Part shown: piece by piece, positions 47,423 through 58,053 of the stretch
Layout of the letters: the number at the start of each line of letters is the position of its first letter
How positions within the stretch are numbered: position 1 is the first letter of the stretch
NCBI RefSeq assembly: GCF_000467125.1
Contig: NZ_BATJ01000013.1
Span: forward strand, 85,321 to 149,320
DNA: 64,000 nt
Direction: 5' to 3'
Source of the DNA: Vibrio proteolyticus NBRC 13287
Lineage (GTDB): Bacteria > Pseudomonadota > Gammaproteobacteria > Enterobacterales > Vibrionaceae
Position numbers and translations under genes: made by a program
The notes under the pieces: generated by a model
Told to the model about the DNA's origin: nothing
Database searches by the model: none
The model's input: only the letters and a program-made list of their open reading frames with translations

Positions 47423-47884
47423 TTACGATTCTGGAGCCCAGATACGGATGCTCACATCCAGCTCTGCTGGTGCGTACACCACCACTGGCAGTTTGCTGTT
47501 ATAGCGGTAAAGATCTTTGTTGTACATCTTCACAAACGCTTTGGTTTTTTCCTGATCCGGTGGACACGCCATCAGTGTGGAAGCCCCCTGACCCGTGTAA
47601 CCTTCAACCTGGAAGTAGTTGTAACCCCAACCTTTCAAATCATGCTCAACAATCTGACCGCCAAGTGACACGCGGTTACAGTCTAGCATCATCTCTTTAC
47701 CAGCAACGATTTCAACGCGCTTATCCTGCTCGTTATTCGCTGGATCAAGATAGAAAACGTGGCGAGTCATACCGTCGATTTGCGGAAACATTTCAGCAGA
47801 CGGTTTGGTGTAATCAGCAGAACTCATCGTAGAACATCCAGACAGCATCAGTGCGCCGGCAATCAGCCAAGGGCTCTTTTTCAT
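47423..47884 (-). CDS. eco: Ecotin-type serine protease inhibitor, lipoprotein form
   Basis: 153-residue relative of ecotin, which blocks trypsin-like, chymotrypsin-like and elastase-like proteases. Matches include LDCNRVSLGG, GWGYNYFQVEG, ASTLMACP and LYRYNSKLPVVVYAPAELDV. The disulfide cysteines are Cys69 and Cys107. Aligning with E. coli ecotin places the reactive bond at Leu104-Met105, so P1 is Leu instead of Met. The N-terminus has a lipobox (LMLSGCST, Cys17) in place of a plain signal peptide, so the protein should be lipid-anchored. Single gene. Confidence 0.92.
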   Translation of the reverse strand: MKKSPWLIAGALMLSGCSTMSSADYTKPSAEMFPQIDGMTRHVFYLDPANNEQDKRVEIVAGKEMMLDCNRVSLGGQIVEHDLKGWGYNYFQVEGYTGQGASTLMACPPDQEKTKAFVKMYNKDLYRYNSKLPVVVYAPAELDVSIRIWAPES

Positions 47885-48200
47885 TGTTTAATCCTTATCA
47901 GCATTAATTAAGGAGATATCCGCATCCAGTTGTGATACGGAATATACAGTACACATGATAGTTTATCGCCAGCACTTTAACTGCTAAATTTCTGTAAGCA
48001 TTGATAAAAATGAGCAATTGTCGGTGCAGTCTCAGATAATTGACACCAAAAGTGCGTTTTTCATTTCCCTTTAAAATACACTGTTCATTATTGATTTATC
48101 CCATATATGGATTGACGAATTGATCAACAGGAAAAGGGACTATCGACGAGACTTGTGTCACAATGCATCACCTGATTCCCTCAACCAAAAGCTGTATTCT
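47885..48200. other. Intergenic region between ecotin and the HAD gene
   Basis: 316 bases between divergent genes, which must carry both promoters. The HAD frame is open upstream to 48120, but those codons look non-conserved. No repeats or RNA structure recognised. Confidence 0.35.
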
Positions 48201-48866
48201 ATGAACTTCCAAGCTGCAATTTTTGACATGGACGGACTGCTACTCGACACAGAGCGAGTGTGTATGCGTATTTTCCAGGAAGCCTGTGAGGCACTGAGTG
48301 TTCCGTTTCTGAAAGACATTTATCTGGGTATCATCGGTCGTAACGCGGCCGGGATTGAAGAAACCATTCGTCAGGGATACGGCCCGGATCTGGACTACCC
48401 AACGCTACACGCAGAATGGCGCAAGCGTTACGATGCGGTGGTCAAACATCAGGCGATCCCGGTCAAAGATGGTGTGGTAGAGTTACTCACCTGGTTGAAA
48501 GCGCAAGGTATTCCGACCGCCGTGGCAACCTCGACGCAAAAAGAGATCGCTCAGATAAAACTCAAACTGGCCGGATTGGATCACTATTTCGATAATCTCA
48601 CAACCGGATGTGAGGTGCAGCGCGGTAAGCCGGATCCTGAAATTTATCTGTTGGCTGCTGGCCGTCTTGGCGTTCAGCCGCAAGCGTGCCTAGCCTTTGA
48701 AGATTCAAATAATGGCGTGCGCTCGGCAGTTGCGGCCAATATGACCACCTTTCAGATCCCCGATTTGGTTCAGCCATGTGCGGAAGTACGAGCCTTCGGC
48801 CACCAGATTAATGATTCGCTGAATGACGTGCTGGCACACCTTCAGCGCCAATATGCAACGACATAA
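48201..48866 (+). CDS. HAD family hydrolase (beta-phosphoglucomutase-like)
   Basis: About 221-residue phosphatase or phosphomutase of the haloacid dehalogenase superfamily. Motif I is FDMDGLLLDTE (nucleophile Asp), motif II VATST, motif III the Lys in GKPDPEIYL, motif IV FEDSNNGV. A helical cap (about 15-80) is of the C1 type typical of the beta-PGM group. Substrate unknown. The ATG at 48201 fits the family; upstream in-frame codons to 48120 do not. The ribosome site is weak, so the start is moderately certain. Confidence 0.92.
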   Translation: MNFQAAIFDMDGLLLDTERVCMRIFQEACEALSVPFLKDIYLGIIGRNAAGIEETIRQGYGPDLDYPTLHAEWRKRYDAVVKHQAIPVKDGVVELLTWLKAQGIPTAVATSTQKEIAQIKLKLAGLDHYFDNLTTGCEVQRGKPDPEIYLLAAGRLGVQPQACLAFEDSNNGVRSAVAANMTTFQIPDLVQPCAEVRAFGHQINDSLNDVLAHLQRQYATT

Positions 48867-48930
48867 CATATTGTAAATCATACGGTTTATGTCTAATCTC
48901 AGGCTAAGGATGGCCTGATGGAAACCCATA

Positions 48931-49830
48931 ATGGATCTGAACTTATTCAAAACTTTCGATGCGGTGATGAAAACCCGCAGCGTCAACGAAGCCGCTGAGC
49001 TCACAGGCGTCACTCCGCCTGCGGTCAGTCATGCACTGAATCGTCTACGTGAACTGTATCAGGATCCCCTGTTCATCCGCCAGGGACGTGGTATTACCCC
49101 GACCAACTTTGCCATTGAACTGCACGTCGAAATCGAAGCTCCGCTCAGCGTTTTACTCAATGGTGGCAGCTCACGCACCTTGTTCGATCCATTAACCAGC
49201 GAACGGACATTCCGCATTTCCAGCCATCAGGACATTGACGTGATGGTTCTGCCAGCGTTGTCAGCGTACCAGTCTCTGCATGCGCCTAACATCACGATTC
49301 ACGCCGACGTTGAACGGCTTAATGAGCAGGATCGCCAAGAAGAACTGCGCAAACGCAAAGTGGATCTGATCCTGGCGACCATACCTTTTGAAGATCACGG
49401 CTATCATAATCAACTGCTGTTTCACATCGATCTGGCTGTTGCTGCCAGTCGGCAGCATCCGCGCATTCAAGACCGCCTTAGCCATGAGCAGTTTTACGCA
49501 GAAAAGCACCTCTTGTGGAAAACCCAACGTGACAACCTCTACGCGCTCGATTCCCTGACCCGGGAAAAACAGCCGGAGCGCCAGGTCGCCTATATCACCA
49601 GCTCCAGCGCTAACGCGCTGATGATGGCGGCACAAACCGACTGGTTGTGTGTCAGCACGCGCTGGCACATTGCTCAGTTTCCTCAGTTGCAAATTCTTCC
49701 CGTCCCGTTTGAGACGCAAAAAGTGCCGATTTATATCACCTGGCACCAAAGTCAACACAACGATTCCGGCCATCAATGGCTCAAACAAGCCTTGTATAAA
49801 AGCACCGAATGCTTTCGCCAAAACACGTGA
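48931..49830 (+). CDS. LysR family transcriptional regulator
   Basis: 299-residue regulator. The N-terminal winged helix-turn-helix is LFKTFDAVMKTRSVNEAAEL and GVTPPAVSHALNRLRELYQD. The C-terminal periplasmic-binding-protein-like effector domain starts at about 85 (RTFRISSHQDIDVMVL). The effector and targets are unknown; it is not divergent from a metabolic gene, lying 64 bases after the HAD gene on the same strand. Confidence 0.93.
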   Translation: MDLNLFKTFDAVMKTRSVNEAAELTGVTPPAVSHALNRLRELYQDPLFIRQGRGITPTNFAIELHVEIEAPLSVLLNGGSSRTLFDPLTSERTFRISSHQDIDVMVLPALSAYQSLHAPNITIHADVERLNEQDRQEELRKRKVDLILATIPFEDHGYHNQLLFHIDLAVAASRQHPRIQDRLSHEQFYAEKHLLWKTQRDNLYALDSLTREKQPERQVAYITSSSANALMMAAQTDWLCVSTRWHIAQFPQLQILPVPFETQKVPIYITWHQSQHNDSGHQWLKQALYKSTECFRQNT

Positions 49831-50294
49831 TTTTACCAATTCCACAATAAGGGACTAAGATCACAAATTTGCACAACAATAACGGGCAACTTATCAGCAG
49901 CACCGTATGGAATAACCGACTATCGCACCCAGTAACCGGACCGCATACTAAGTAAATAAAATCATAAGGTTATATAACAATAACCGTAAGTGAAAATCCT
50001 TATCATTTATAAAACCACACGCCTAGAACACACCAAATATGAAAGGTAAGTTTTCATATTCGTCTAATGAGCTTCCCCTTGTAAATCCTCATAATGCGCC
50101 GGATGTAACATTGTATTTCAAAGTGTAACATTTAATCCATATAAGAAGCAGGGTTATTAACGGCCGCCATTCTCTTACGGATAGCGCACTTTGAAGTGCT
50201 TCGTTGCTATTGCTCAACATAATACATTCAAACGACTAAACCCGGTGGCTCAGGCCCGCCCTGTCCGCCGGATAAACATTGAGAAAGTTAGTTA
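49831..50294 (+). promoter_or_regulatory. Intergenic region with the cyo operon promoter
   Basis: 464 bases without genes. It must contain the cyoABCDE promoter. AGAAAGTTAGTTA just before the cyoA start gives a weak ribosome site. I could not identify an ArcA, FNR or Fur site with confidence and saw no hairpin terminator for the LysR gene. Confidence 0.35.
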
Positions 50295-51194
50295 ATGGAA
50301 GCCTCAAGATACAAAAGCATCTTGTCTAGGGTTGGGTTGGCTTTTGCCATTCTCCTGCTCTCCGGATGCGATTCTGCTTTGCTAAATCCGAAAGGCGCTA
50401 TTGGTGTACAAGAAAAAGAACTGATCATCACCTCACTGGTGTTGATGCTCATTGTGGTGATCCCCGTCATCCTGATGACCATCTACTTTTCTTTCAAATA
50501 CCGCGCGTCGAATACTGACGAAGAGTATGCTCCGGAGTGGTCTCACTCGACCAAGATCGAGCTGGTGGTATGGACGATTCCTATCATCATCATCGCGATC
50601 CTCGGTACTATCACCTGGCACTCAACGCATGAATTGGAACCTTCAAAACCTTTGGCCAGCGATGTTGAGCCAATGACGATTGAAGTGGTCTCCATGGACT
50701 GGAAATGGCTGTTCATCTACCCAGAACAACACATTGCCACTCTAAACCATGTCGTGTTCCCGAAAGATGTACCTGTCGAGTTCAAGCTCACTTCTGACAA
50801 CATCATGAACTCGTTCTTTATCCCGCGTCTGGGCAGCCAGATCTACGCCATGCCAGGCATGGTGACCCGCCTGCATCTGATTGCTAACCACGAAGGTGAC
50901 TTCAAGGGTATTGCAGCCAGCTACAGCGGCGAAGGATTCTCGCACATGAAGTTCACCGCGACTGCGACCGCAGACCGCGCCAGCTTCGATAAATGGGTAG
51001 AAAAAGTTCAATCCAGCCCAGATACCCTGGCCGATCTGAGCGCTTATAAAGCCCTGGCAAAACCATCGATTGATGAGCCAGTGACTTACTACTCGAAAGT
51101 AGTGCCTGAGCTGTTCACCAACGTCGTAACCCAATACCCGGGTTCAATGAACGCCAGCTTTGACAAAGCTTGTCTGGTCGAAGATGAAGGATAA
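50295..51194 (+). CDS. cyoA: Cytochrome bo3 ubiquinol oxidase subunit II
   Basis: 299-residue lipoprotein subunit: lipobox LLSGC near residue 25, two TMs (about 44-66 and 88-108) and a periplasmic cupredoxin-like domain ([34 protein letters not shown]) without the copper-A ligands, as is normal for quinol oxidases. It overlaps the open frame of cyoB but not its real start. Confidence 0.95.
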   Translation: MEASRYKSILSRVGLAFAILLLSGCDSALLNPKGAIGVQEKELIITSLVLMLIVVIPVILMTIYFSFKYRASNTDEEYAPEWSHSTKIELVVWTIPIIIIAILGTITWHSTHELEPSKPLASDVEPMTIEVVSMDWKWLFIYPEQHIATLNHVVFPKDVPVEFKLTSDNIMNSFFIPRLGSQIYAMPGMVTRLHLIANHEGDFKGIAASYSGEGFSHMKFTATATADRASFDKWVEKVQSSPDTLADLSAYKALAKPSIDEPVTYYSKVVPELFTNVVTQYPGSMNASFDKACLVEDEG

Positions 51195-51198
51195 CCCT

Positions 51199-53235
51199 AT
51201 GTTTGGAAGATTAACTCTCGATTCCATTCCATATCATGAGCCGATTATCATGATAACGCTGGCCGTTATCGCGATCGTCGGCGTTGCTGTTCTTGCGGCC
51301 GTTACCAAAGCGGGCAAATGGGCATACCTTTGGAATGAATGGTTTACCTCGGTAGACCACAAAAAACTTGGTTTCATGTACATTGCAGTCGCAATGATCA
51401 TGTTGCTGCGCGGCTTTGCCGATGCGGTGATGATGCGAAGCCAGCAACTGCTCTCATCAGCAGGTGAAGCAGGTTACCTGCCTCAGCACCACTATGACCA
51501 GATCTTCACCGCCCACGGTGTGATCATGATTTTCTTCGTCGCGATGCCTCTGGTTATCGGTTTGATGAACATCGTGATCCCTCTGCAGATCGGTGCGCGT
51601 GATGTGGCATTCCCTTACCTGAATAACCTGAGCTTCTGGCTGTTTGTGGTTGGTGTGATTCTGACAAACCTGTCACTGGGTGTTGGCGAATTTGGTCGTA
51701 CTGGCTGGCTGGCCTACCCTCCTTTGTCTGGTATTGACGCCAGCCCCGGGGTCGGGGTCGACTATTGGATCTGGGCATTGCAAATATCCGGTGTGGGCAC
51801 GACGCTGACGGGTGTGAACTTCTTTGTCACTATATTACGTATGCGTACCCCGTCTATGCCGCTGATGAAAATGCCGGTGTTCACCTGGGCTTCCCTGTGC
51901 GCCAACATCCTGATCATCATCTCGTTCCCAATTCTGACCGTAACCATTGCGCTACTGACTTTGGATCGCTATCTGGGCATGCACTTCTTCACCAATGACA
52001 TGGGGGGCAACATGATGATGTATGTCAACCTGATTTGGGCGTGGGGTCACCCGGAAGTGTACATATTGGTGCTGCCGGTGTTTGGTGTGTTCTCCGAAGT
52101 CACCGCGACCTTTGCGCGTAAGAAGCTGTTCGGTTATACCTCGCTGGTGTGGGCGACCATCGTGATTACGGTGCTGGCCTTCATTGTATGGCTGCATCAC
52201 TTCTTCACCATGGGCTCCGGCGCAAACGTGAATGCCTTCTTTGGTATCGCCACCATGATTATCTCAATCCCGACCGGGGTGAAGATCTTCAACTGGTTGT
52301 TTACCATGTACAAAGGCCGCATCACGTTCACCACTCCTATGCTGTGGACCGTCGGCTTCCTGATCACTTTCTCGATCGGGGGTATGACTGGCGTACTGAT
52401 GGCGGTACCAGGTGCCGACTTCGTTCTGCATAACTCGGTCTTCCTGATCGCTCACTTCCACAACGTAATCATTGGTGGTGTGGTATTTGGCTGTTTCGCG
52501 GCACTGACTTACTGGTTCCCGAAAGCAACAGGCTTCATGATGAACGAATCTTGGGGCAAACGTGCGTTCTACTGCTGGATCATCGGTTTCTGTATGGCCT
52601 TCCTGCCGCTCTACGCGCTGGGCTTTATGGGTATGACTCGCCGTATCAGCCAGGATCTGAATCCTGAGTTCTTCCCGCTGCTGGCGATTGCAGCTGCCGG
52701 TACAGCGGTTATTGCACTTGGCGTACTGTGCCAGTTCGTGCAAATCTACGTCAGTATTCGTGACCGCAACCAGAACCTGGATCTGACGGGTGACCCGTGG
52801 GATGCACGTACTCTGGAATGGGCAACGTCCTCACCGCCGCCGTTCTACAACTTCGCTCACCTGCCAAAAGGCGATGAAGTCGACGCATTCTGGTACCAGA
52901 AACAGCGTGGTGAATTCAAACCTGAGCAAGAAGTCGAATACGAGCCTATTCACATGCCAAAGAACACGCCAACGGGTATGTATGTGTCCGCTTGGGCCAT
53001 GATCTTTGGTTTCGCAATGATCTGGTACATCTGGTGGCTGGCTGCCGCGAGCTTTGTCGGCATCGTCGTCGCTTGTATCCGTCACAGTTACAACGAAGAC
53101 GTGGATTACTACGTTACCGTTGAAGAAATTAAAGAAGTCGAAGCGCAGCGCCGCGCGAAACTGGCTGAAGCTGGTAAGGCAACGCCTCAGACTGACGGTG
53201 ACGAAGACGATATGGAGGTGACCTATGCACGCTAA
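51199..53235 (+). CDS. cyoB: Cytochrome bo3 ubiquinol oxidase subunit I
   Basis: 678-residue haem-copper oxidase core that reduces oxygen to water and pumps protons. The CuB site is [14 protein letters not shown] (His and the cross-linked Tyr) plus [10 protein letters not shown]. The haem ligands are in [11 protein letters not shown] and the first low-spin His in [11 protein letters not shown] start it at the ATG at 51199, with AAGGA seven bases upstream, four bases past the cyoA stop; an upstream start at 51160 would overlap cyoA. Confidence 0.96.
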   Translation: MFGRLTLDSIPYHEPIIMITLAVIAIVGVAVLAAVTKAGKWAYLWNEWFTSVDHKKLGFMYIAVAMIMLLRGFADAVMMRSQQLLSSAGEAGYLPQHHYDQIFTAHGVIMIFFVAMPLVIGLMNIVIPLQIGARDVAFPYLNNLSFWLFVVGVILTNLSLGVGEFGRTGWLAYPPLSGIDASPGVGVDYWIWALQISGVGTTLTGVNFFVTILRMRTPSMPLMKMPVFTWASLCANILIIISFPILTVTIALLTLDRYLGMHFFTNDMGGNMMMYVNLIWAWGHPEVYILVLPVFGVFSEVTATFARKKLFGYTSLVWATIVITVLAFIVWLHHFFTMGSGANVNAFFGIATMIISIPTGVKIFNWLFTMYKGRITFTTPMLWTVGFLITFSIGGMTGVLMAVPGADFVLHNSVFLIAHFHNVIIGGVVFGCFAALTYWFPKATGFMMNESWGKRAFYCWIIGFCMAFLPLYALGFMGMTRRISQDLNPEFFPLLAIAAAGTAVIALGVLCQFVQIYVSIRDRNQNLDLTGDPWDARTLEWATSSPPPFYNFAHLPKGDEVDAFWYQKQRGEFKPEQEVEYEPIHMPKNTPTGMYVSAWAMIFGFAMIWYIWWLAAASFVGIVVACIRHSYNEDVDYYVTVEEIKEVEAQRRAKLAEAGKATPQTDGDEDDMEVTYAR

Positions 53236-53818
53236 TACTCACGCTCATGATCACCACCATGATACCGGTGGTAACAAGCTGTTTGGTTTTTGGATTTACC
53301 TGATGAGCGACTGCATTTTGTTTGCAACCCTGTTTGCAACATATGCGGTACTGGCTGGCGCAACCGCCAATGGCCCGGACGGTAAAGAGATCTTTGAACT
53401 GCCATTCGTATTCGTCGAAACCATGCTACTGCTGCTGAGCAGTATCACATTCGGTTTCGGGATGATTGCGATGAAACGCAAAGATCTCTCATCGATGAAA
53501 CTGTGGCTGGCCGTGACCTTCCTGTTCGGCCTGGGCTTTATCGGTATGGAGATCTACGAGTTCCATCACCTGATTGAAGAAGGCTTTGGCCCGCAAAGCA
53601 GCGCATTCTTGTCTGCGTTCTTCACGCTGGTCGGTACACACGGTCTGCACGTGTCGTTTGGTCTGATCTGGCTGGCGGTGTGTTACCACCAGCTGAGCAC
53701 CAAAGGCCTGAATGAGATGATGGAAACCCGATTCCAGTGTCTGAGCCTGTTCTGGCACTTCCTGGACATCGTCTGGATCTGTGTATTCACCATTGTTTAC
53801 CTGGTAGGAGTGATGTAA
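53225..53818 (+). CDS. cyoC: Cytochrome bo3 ubiquinol oxidase subunit III
   Basis: 197-residue five-TM subunit. After a His-rich head ([17 protein letters not shown]) come [19 protein letters not shown] and [14 protein letters not shown], both typical of CyoC. It overlaps the end of cyoB by eleven bases and cyoD by one (TAATG), indicating coupled translation. Confidence 0.95.
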   Translation: MHANTHAHDHHHDTGGNKLFGFWIYLMSDCILFATLFATYAVLAGATANGPDGKEIFELPFVFVETMLLLLSSITFGFGMIAMKRKDLSSMKLWLAVTFLFGLGFIGMEIYEFHHLIEEGFGPQSSAFLSAFFTLVGTHGLHVSFGLIWLAVCYHQLSTKGLNEMMETRFQCLSLFWHFLDIVWICVFTIVYLVGVM

Positions 53819-54132
53819 TGAGCAATCAACACGCAGACACCGGTGCACGCGATTACGTGAAAGGTTTTATCTTTTCACTGATCCTGACCGTGATCCCGTT
53901 TTACTTTGCCTGGACGCAAACTCTGCCGGAAGCGACCACCTACGCATTGCTGTTTGGCTGTGCCATCGTGCAGATCGTGGTTCACTTCGCTTACTTCCTG
54001 CACATGGAAGTAAAAACCGAAGCAGGCCAATGGAACATGGTGTCACTGGTGTTCAGTGCCATTGTGGTGCTGATCCTGATTGCAGGTTCCCTATGGATCA
54101 TGTGGAACCTGCACGAAAATATGATGCTGTAG
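53818..54132 (+). CDS. cyoD: Cytochrome bo3 ubiquinol oxidase subunit IV
   Basis: 104-residue three-TM subunit with DYVKGFIFSLILTVIPFYF and the diagnostic VHFAYFLHM. The start is the ATG overlapping the cyoC stop; longer in-frame starts would lie inside cyoC. Confidence 0.95.
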   Translation: MSNQHADTGARDYVKGFIFSLILTVIPFYFAWTQTLPEATTYALLFGCAIVQIVVHFAYFLHMEVKTEAGQWNMVSLVFSAIVVLILIAGSLWIMWNLHENMML

Positions 54133-54139
54133 GTCTGAT

Positions 54140-55006
54140 ATGCTGAAAAGCTATGTCTCACTGACCAAGCCAGGCATCATTTTCGGCAACCTGATCTCTG
54201 TGGCTGCGGGGTTCTTCCTCGCAGCCAAATCAGAGCCAGCAACCGGGTCACTGCTTGCAGTGACCATGGTTGGGGTTGCACTGGTGATAGCCTCCGGCTG
54301 TGTGGTCAACAATATTTTTGACCGCGACATTGATTTCAAAATGGCGCGTACCCGCAACCGCGAAATGGTTCAGGGTAAAATCAGTATCGATGCTGCATTT
54401 GTGTACGCTCTGGTACTGTTGCTGGCCGGTACCGCAACGCTGTACCTTAAGGTCAACCCACTGTCGACAGTGGTGGTCCTGCTGGGCTACGTGTTTTACG
54501 TTTTCTTTTACACCATGTGGTACAAACGCACCTCAGTATACGGTACAGCGGTTGGCAGTATTTCCGGCGCGGTTCCGCCTTTGGTGGGCTATCTGGCGGT
54601 CACCAACTACATCGGTATTGAAGCAATCCTGTTGTTCACTTTGTTCTGTTTGTGGCAAATGCCACACTCGTACGCGATTGCGATGTTCAGGATCCAGGAC
54701 TACCGTGAAGCCGGTATTCCGGTACTGCCGGTCAAATCCGGTATCATGAAAGCTCAGAAACACATGAAAGCCTACGTGGTTGCGTTCAGCGTCGTCGCGA
54801 TGGCCCTGTTTCTGTTTGGTCAGGCGGAATATGAATTTCTTGCCGTGGCCGCGCTGGTCTGTCTTTACTGGCTACGCGTGACTTTCCGCCCGGTCAACTA
54901 TGATAACTACGAATTCTGGTCCAAGGCCGTGTTCAAAGCGTCGTTGATTGTGGTGATGGGAATCAGCGGTATTCTCGGTCTCCAACTGTTTACCCTGACC
55001 GCCTAG
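54140..55006 (+). CDS. cyoE: Protohaem IX farnesyltransferase (haem O synthase)
   Basis: 288-residue polytopic UbiA-family prenyltransferase that adds a farnesyl group to haem B to make the haem O used by CyoB. The first Asp-rich motif is NNIFDRDIDFKMARTRNR, and the second loop contains MPHSYAIAMFRIQDYREAGI. Eight or nine TMs are visible. Last gene of the operon, seven bases after cyoD. Confidence 0.95.
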   Translation: MLKSYVSLTKPGIIFGNLISVAAGFFLAAKSEPATGSLLAVTMVGVALVIASGCVVNNIFDRDIDFKMARTRNREMVQGKISIDAAFVYALVLLLAGTATLYLKVNPLSTVVVLLGYVFYVFFYTMWYKRTSVYGTAVGSISGAVPPLVGYLAVTNYIGIEAILLFTLFCLWQMPHSYAIAMFRIQDYREAGIPVLPVKSGIMKAQKHMKAYVVAFSVVAMALFLFGQAEYEFLAVAALVCLYWLRVTFRPVNYDNYEFWSKAVFKASLIVVMGISGILGLQLFTLTA

Positions 55007-55410
55007 TTCTTTTCTGGCGTACTTGTTCATCTGGCAGCACGGCCGATAACGGTTCTTACCATTCGATGATCCGAACCCGGTATGTGTGTGTCCGCGCTGC
55101 GTGAACAAATACGCCACCCTACTCTCTCCGATTGCAGATACCCATGCCCCAACACGAACATGGGTGTCGGAAGCAATAACCCGACCAGAATGCCTGTTCT
55201 ACCCAGTTTCACTGATGTTGGCTCTCGGCTGCATCCATCCACGCTGACTGCCAAATTAAGTTCAATAAAAATAAATCAAATGCCAAATAAAAGATGAATT
55301 ATATTTAATCCACTTTTTACGGTTGCTCTATCGATCAATCAGTTAGCGCCACTTACTCTAACTTAGTCCGTGGCAGAGCTGTCTGCCACTCTTACTCAGT
55401 TAGAGAGGTA
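55007..55410 (+). promoter_or_regulatory. Intergenic region between cyoE and the alkylsulfatase gene
   Basis: 404 bases with no credible gene. An ACCCATG / CATGGGT hairpin (55140-55165) might end the cyo transcript, though it lacks a T run. The last 120 bases are AT-rich and should hold the sulfatase promoter. Confidence 0.35.
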
Positions 55411-57432
55411 ATGCCCGTGAGCTTCATTGTAACCAAACGTCTGGCACTTGTGCCGTTGGCGCTATTGATTTCGCCGTCACTTTACGCTGCACCGCTGAGC
55501 AGCTACCAGTTTACTTCCCAAACCAAAGACGCCACTGACTTCACCACCAAGGCCAATGACGAGGTTTATCAGCAGCTCGATTTCACCGACACAAAAGCGT
55601 TTCAACAAGCCGACCGTGGCTTCATTGCACCGTTGCCCAATGGCGGCCTAATTGAAGGTGTTGCCGATATTCCGGCCATGCAGTTTGTGCAGGGAAAACC
55701 CGCTCCGGCGACCGTCAACCCTAGCTTGTGGCGCCATTCTCAGTTAGTCAACCGCGGCGGCTTATATGAAGTTTTGCCCGATAAAATTTATCAGGTGCGC
55801 GGCAATGATCTGGCCAACTTGACCATTATTGAAACCCCGAACGGCATCATTCTCTATGACGTCGAATTCTCGCCAAAAACGATGAAAATGGCTTACGAGC
55901 TGTATGCCAAACATCGCGGTAACCGTCCGCTCAAAGCGATCATTCTCTCCCACTCGCACACCGATCATTTTGGTGGTATTGAAGGGGTGATCCAAACCGG
56001 TCTCGCCACCGAACAAGACTTCCAATCCGGGCGTATTCCGATTTACGTACCGCAAGGGTTTGTGAAAGAAGCGGTCAGTGAAAACGTCTTATTTGGGAAC
56101 ATCATGAGCCGTCGCTCAATTTACCAATACGGCGCCGTCTTACCGAAAAACGATAAAGGCATCACAACCGCAGCACTGGGGCCGCTGGTGCCAAATGGCG
56201 ACAACGGGCTGCCTACCGCTGTACATGAAATCACACACAATAAGCAGGAAGTCACCATTGATGGCCTGAAGTTTGAGTTCCATTTGGCGCCGGACTCCGA
56301 AGCACCCGCTGAAATGGTGTTTGAAATCCCGGCTTGGGGCGCTATCTCTATGGCAGAAGATGTCAACCAGTTGCAACACAACATCTACACGCTACGTGGC
56401 GCTAAAACGCGGGATGCTGGCAAATGGGCCAGCTACATTAACCAGGCGATCATCGACTGGCAGGACCACGCTCAGGTGTTGTTTGGACCACACACGTGGC
56501 CTACCTGGGGTAATCAGGATGTCGTCAGCTACATGAAAGGGCAGCGTGATCTCTACAAGGCCATCAATGATCAAACCACCCGTCTGGCCAACCATGGTTA
56601 TCGCCCGCGCGATATCGCCAAACACATTGAGATCGCCGATCCGATCATGAAACAGTGGTACAACCGCGATTACTACGGCAATTTCGAAAACAACGTGATC
56701 GCCACTTATGTCAATAACCTCGGCTGGTACGACGGCAACCCTGTGCAGCTGGCACGCCATACCGACGCCGAAACCGGTCAGCGTTACGTTGCTGCATTCG
56801 GCGGTGAGGGCAAGGTGATCGAAAAAGCGCTCGACTCATACCAAAAAGGCGACTACGCCTTCACGGTTCAGTTACTGGACAATATTGTCGCTTACACCAA
56901 AGACAACACCGATGCTAACTATCTGATGGCGGATGCCTTTGAGCAACTCGGGTATCAGGAAGAAACGTCTCTGGTGCGTAACTGGTACCTTACCGCAGCC
57001 CAGGAGCTGCGCAATAAACAAATGCTGCCACAGCCAATCAACACCGCCGGTCCGGACGTGATCAAAGCGATCCCATCGGATTTGATGATGCAGGTCTTCG
57101 CAACACGCATTGTGCCGGAAAAATCGCTTCAGGCAGGCCGTATCGCGTTTGATTTCAAACTCAACGGTGAAAACTATGGGGTGGAAATCGAAAATGGTGT
57201 GATGAACGCATCGAAAGACTACCAACCAAAAGACAGCAGCGGCACAATCAGCTCGGATAACCTGACACTGTTTAGCGTGCTGGGAGGCAAAGTCACCCCC
57301 GAACAGGCCGTCAAGAGTGGCAAAATTACGCTCAGTGGTGACAAACAACTGCTTAACCGCTTCATGTCTGTCCTCGATAATCAGATCCCAAATCGCTTTA
57401 ATCTGGTCGAGCCACGCTTAAACGACCAATAA
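55411..57432 (+). CDS. Alkyl sulfatase, metallo-beta-lactamase fold (SdsA type)
   Basis: 673-residue exported enzyme that would cleave primary alkyl sulfates such as dodecyl sulfate to alcohol and sulfate. The signal peptide ends near residue 27 (SLYA-AP). The zinc motif is LSHSHTDHFGG (His181, His183, Asp185, His186) with further ligands in EMVFEIPAWGAISMAEDV. A middle dimerisation region and a C-terminal SCP2-like domain (about 545-673) complete the SdsA layout, and the length fits. It allows use of, or protection from, sulfated surfactants. GAGAGG lies just before the ATG. Single gene with a terminator. Confidence 0.93.
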   Translation: MPVSFIVTKRLALVPLALLISPSLYAAPLSSYQFTSQTKDATDFTTKANDEVYQQLDFTDTKAFQQADRGFIAPLPNGGLIEGVADIPAMQFVQGKPAPATVNPSLWRHSQLVNRGGLYEVLPDKIYQVRGNDLANLTIIETPNGIILYDVEFSPKTMKMAYELYAKHRGNRPLKAIILSHSHTDHFGGIEGVIQTGLATEQDFQSGRIPIYVPQGFVKEAVSENVLFGNIMSRRSIYQYGAVLPKNDKGITTAALGPLVPNGDNGLPTAVHEITHNKQEVTIDGLKFEFHLAPDSEAPAEMVFEIPAWGAISMAEDVNQLQHNIYTLRGAKTRDAGKWASYINQAIIDWQDHAQVLFGPHTWPTWGNQDVVSYMKGQRDLYKAINDQTTRLANHGYRPRDIAKHIEIADPIMKQWYNRDYYGNFENNVIATYVNNLGWYDGNPVQLARHTDAETGQRYVAAFGGEGKVIEKALDSYQKGDYAFTVQLLDNIVAYTKDNTDANYLMADAFEQLGYQEETSLVRNWYLTAAQELRNKQMLPQPINTAGPDVIKAIPSDLMMQVFATRIVPEKSLQAGRIAFDFKLNGENYGVEIENGVMNASKDYQPKDSSGTISSDNLTLFSVLGGKVTPEQAVKSGKITLSGDKQLLNRFMSVLDNQIPNRFNLVEPRLNDQ

Positions 57433-57451
57433 TCGCTGACCTGGGTTCAAC

Positions 57452-57479
57452 AAAAGCGACGCATCCGCGTCGCTTTTTA
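57452..57479. terminator. Bidirectional terminator
   Basis: Hairpin AAAAGCGACGC / GCGTCGCTTTT with a four-base loop between the converging alkylsulfatase and DUF4234 genes. Confidence 0.85.
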
Positions 57480-57956
57480 TTAGGCATCAAGCTGCGTCTG
57501 CGTGCTCTGCTCATCAGAGTCCAGCTCTTCACACAGGCAGTTCACCTTATAGTTGAAATACAAGGGCGTAAACAACACCGTAAACAACGCACTGAAAGCC
57601 CGTGCTGAACCCGGCTCAAACCCAAGCGCCGCGTTCACCCGGTTACGCGCCTTAAAACCCCAAATCAGCAGCATAATCGATACTGACAACCCAATCAGGT
57701 TGTCGACAAGAGACAACATCAGATTGTCGTAGAGCAGTATCGACAGTACCCGCGTCATCATACCGATGCAGGCCAGACCGAATACCGTCTCCATGAAACC
57801 TTGATTAATCGGCGTCATACCGTGTGGCAGGGCGTTAACTTTCTCGCTTTGACTCTTCGCATAGTACGCGGTGTAGATCCCCAGAGTCACCAGCGCGAGA
57901 AAAAACAATCGCCAGGAACTCTGGCTTTGCAGTTGCCGGATGAGATTACGATCCAT
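57480..57956 (-). CDS. DUF4234 family membrane protein
   Basis: About 158-residue inner membrane protein with four hydrophobic segments. The first (WRLFFLALVTLGIYTAYYAK) carries the TLGIYxxYW-like pattern of DUF4234, and a last one (SALFTVLFTPLYFNYKVNCL) repeats the theme. The tail is acidic. Role unknown. The ATG at 57956 has AGAGGA upstream and fits the family; the frame opens 15 codons earlier without a ribosome site. Confidence 0.8.
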   Translation of the reverse strand: MDRNLIRQLQSQSSWRLFFLALVTLGIYTAYYAKSQSEKVNALPHGMTPINQGFMETVFGLACIGMMTRVLSILLYDNLMLSLVDNLIGLSVSIMLLIWGFKARNRVNAALGFEPGSARAFSALFTVLFTPLYFNYKVNCLCEELDSDEQSTQTQLDA

Positions 57957-58053
57957 TGGGTGTCCTCTTGTCAGCATTTCGTGGTTTAAAAAACGGTTCA
58001 CATTGTGCTTGCCTTTGAGAAAAAGTCAATCCATCTTATTGATTATTAAATGA

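Noticed and set aside
55027..55254. 75-codon minus-strand frame between cyoE and the sulfatase
   Set aside because: No ribosome site or homologue-like pattern; the hairpin at 55140-55165 lies within it.
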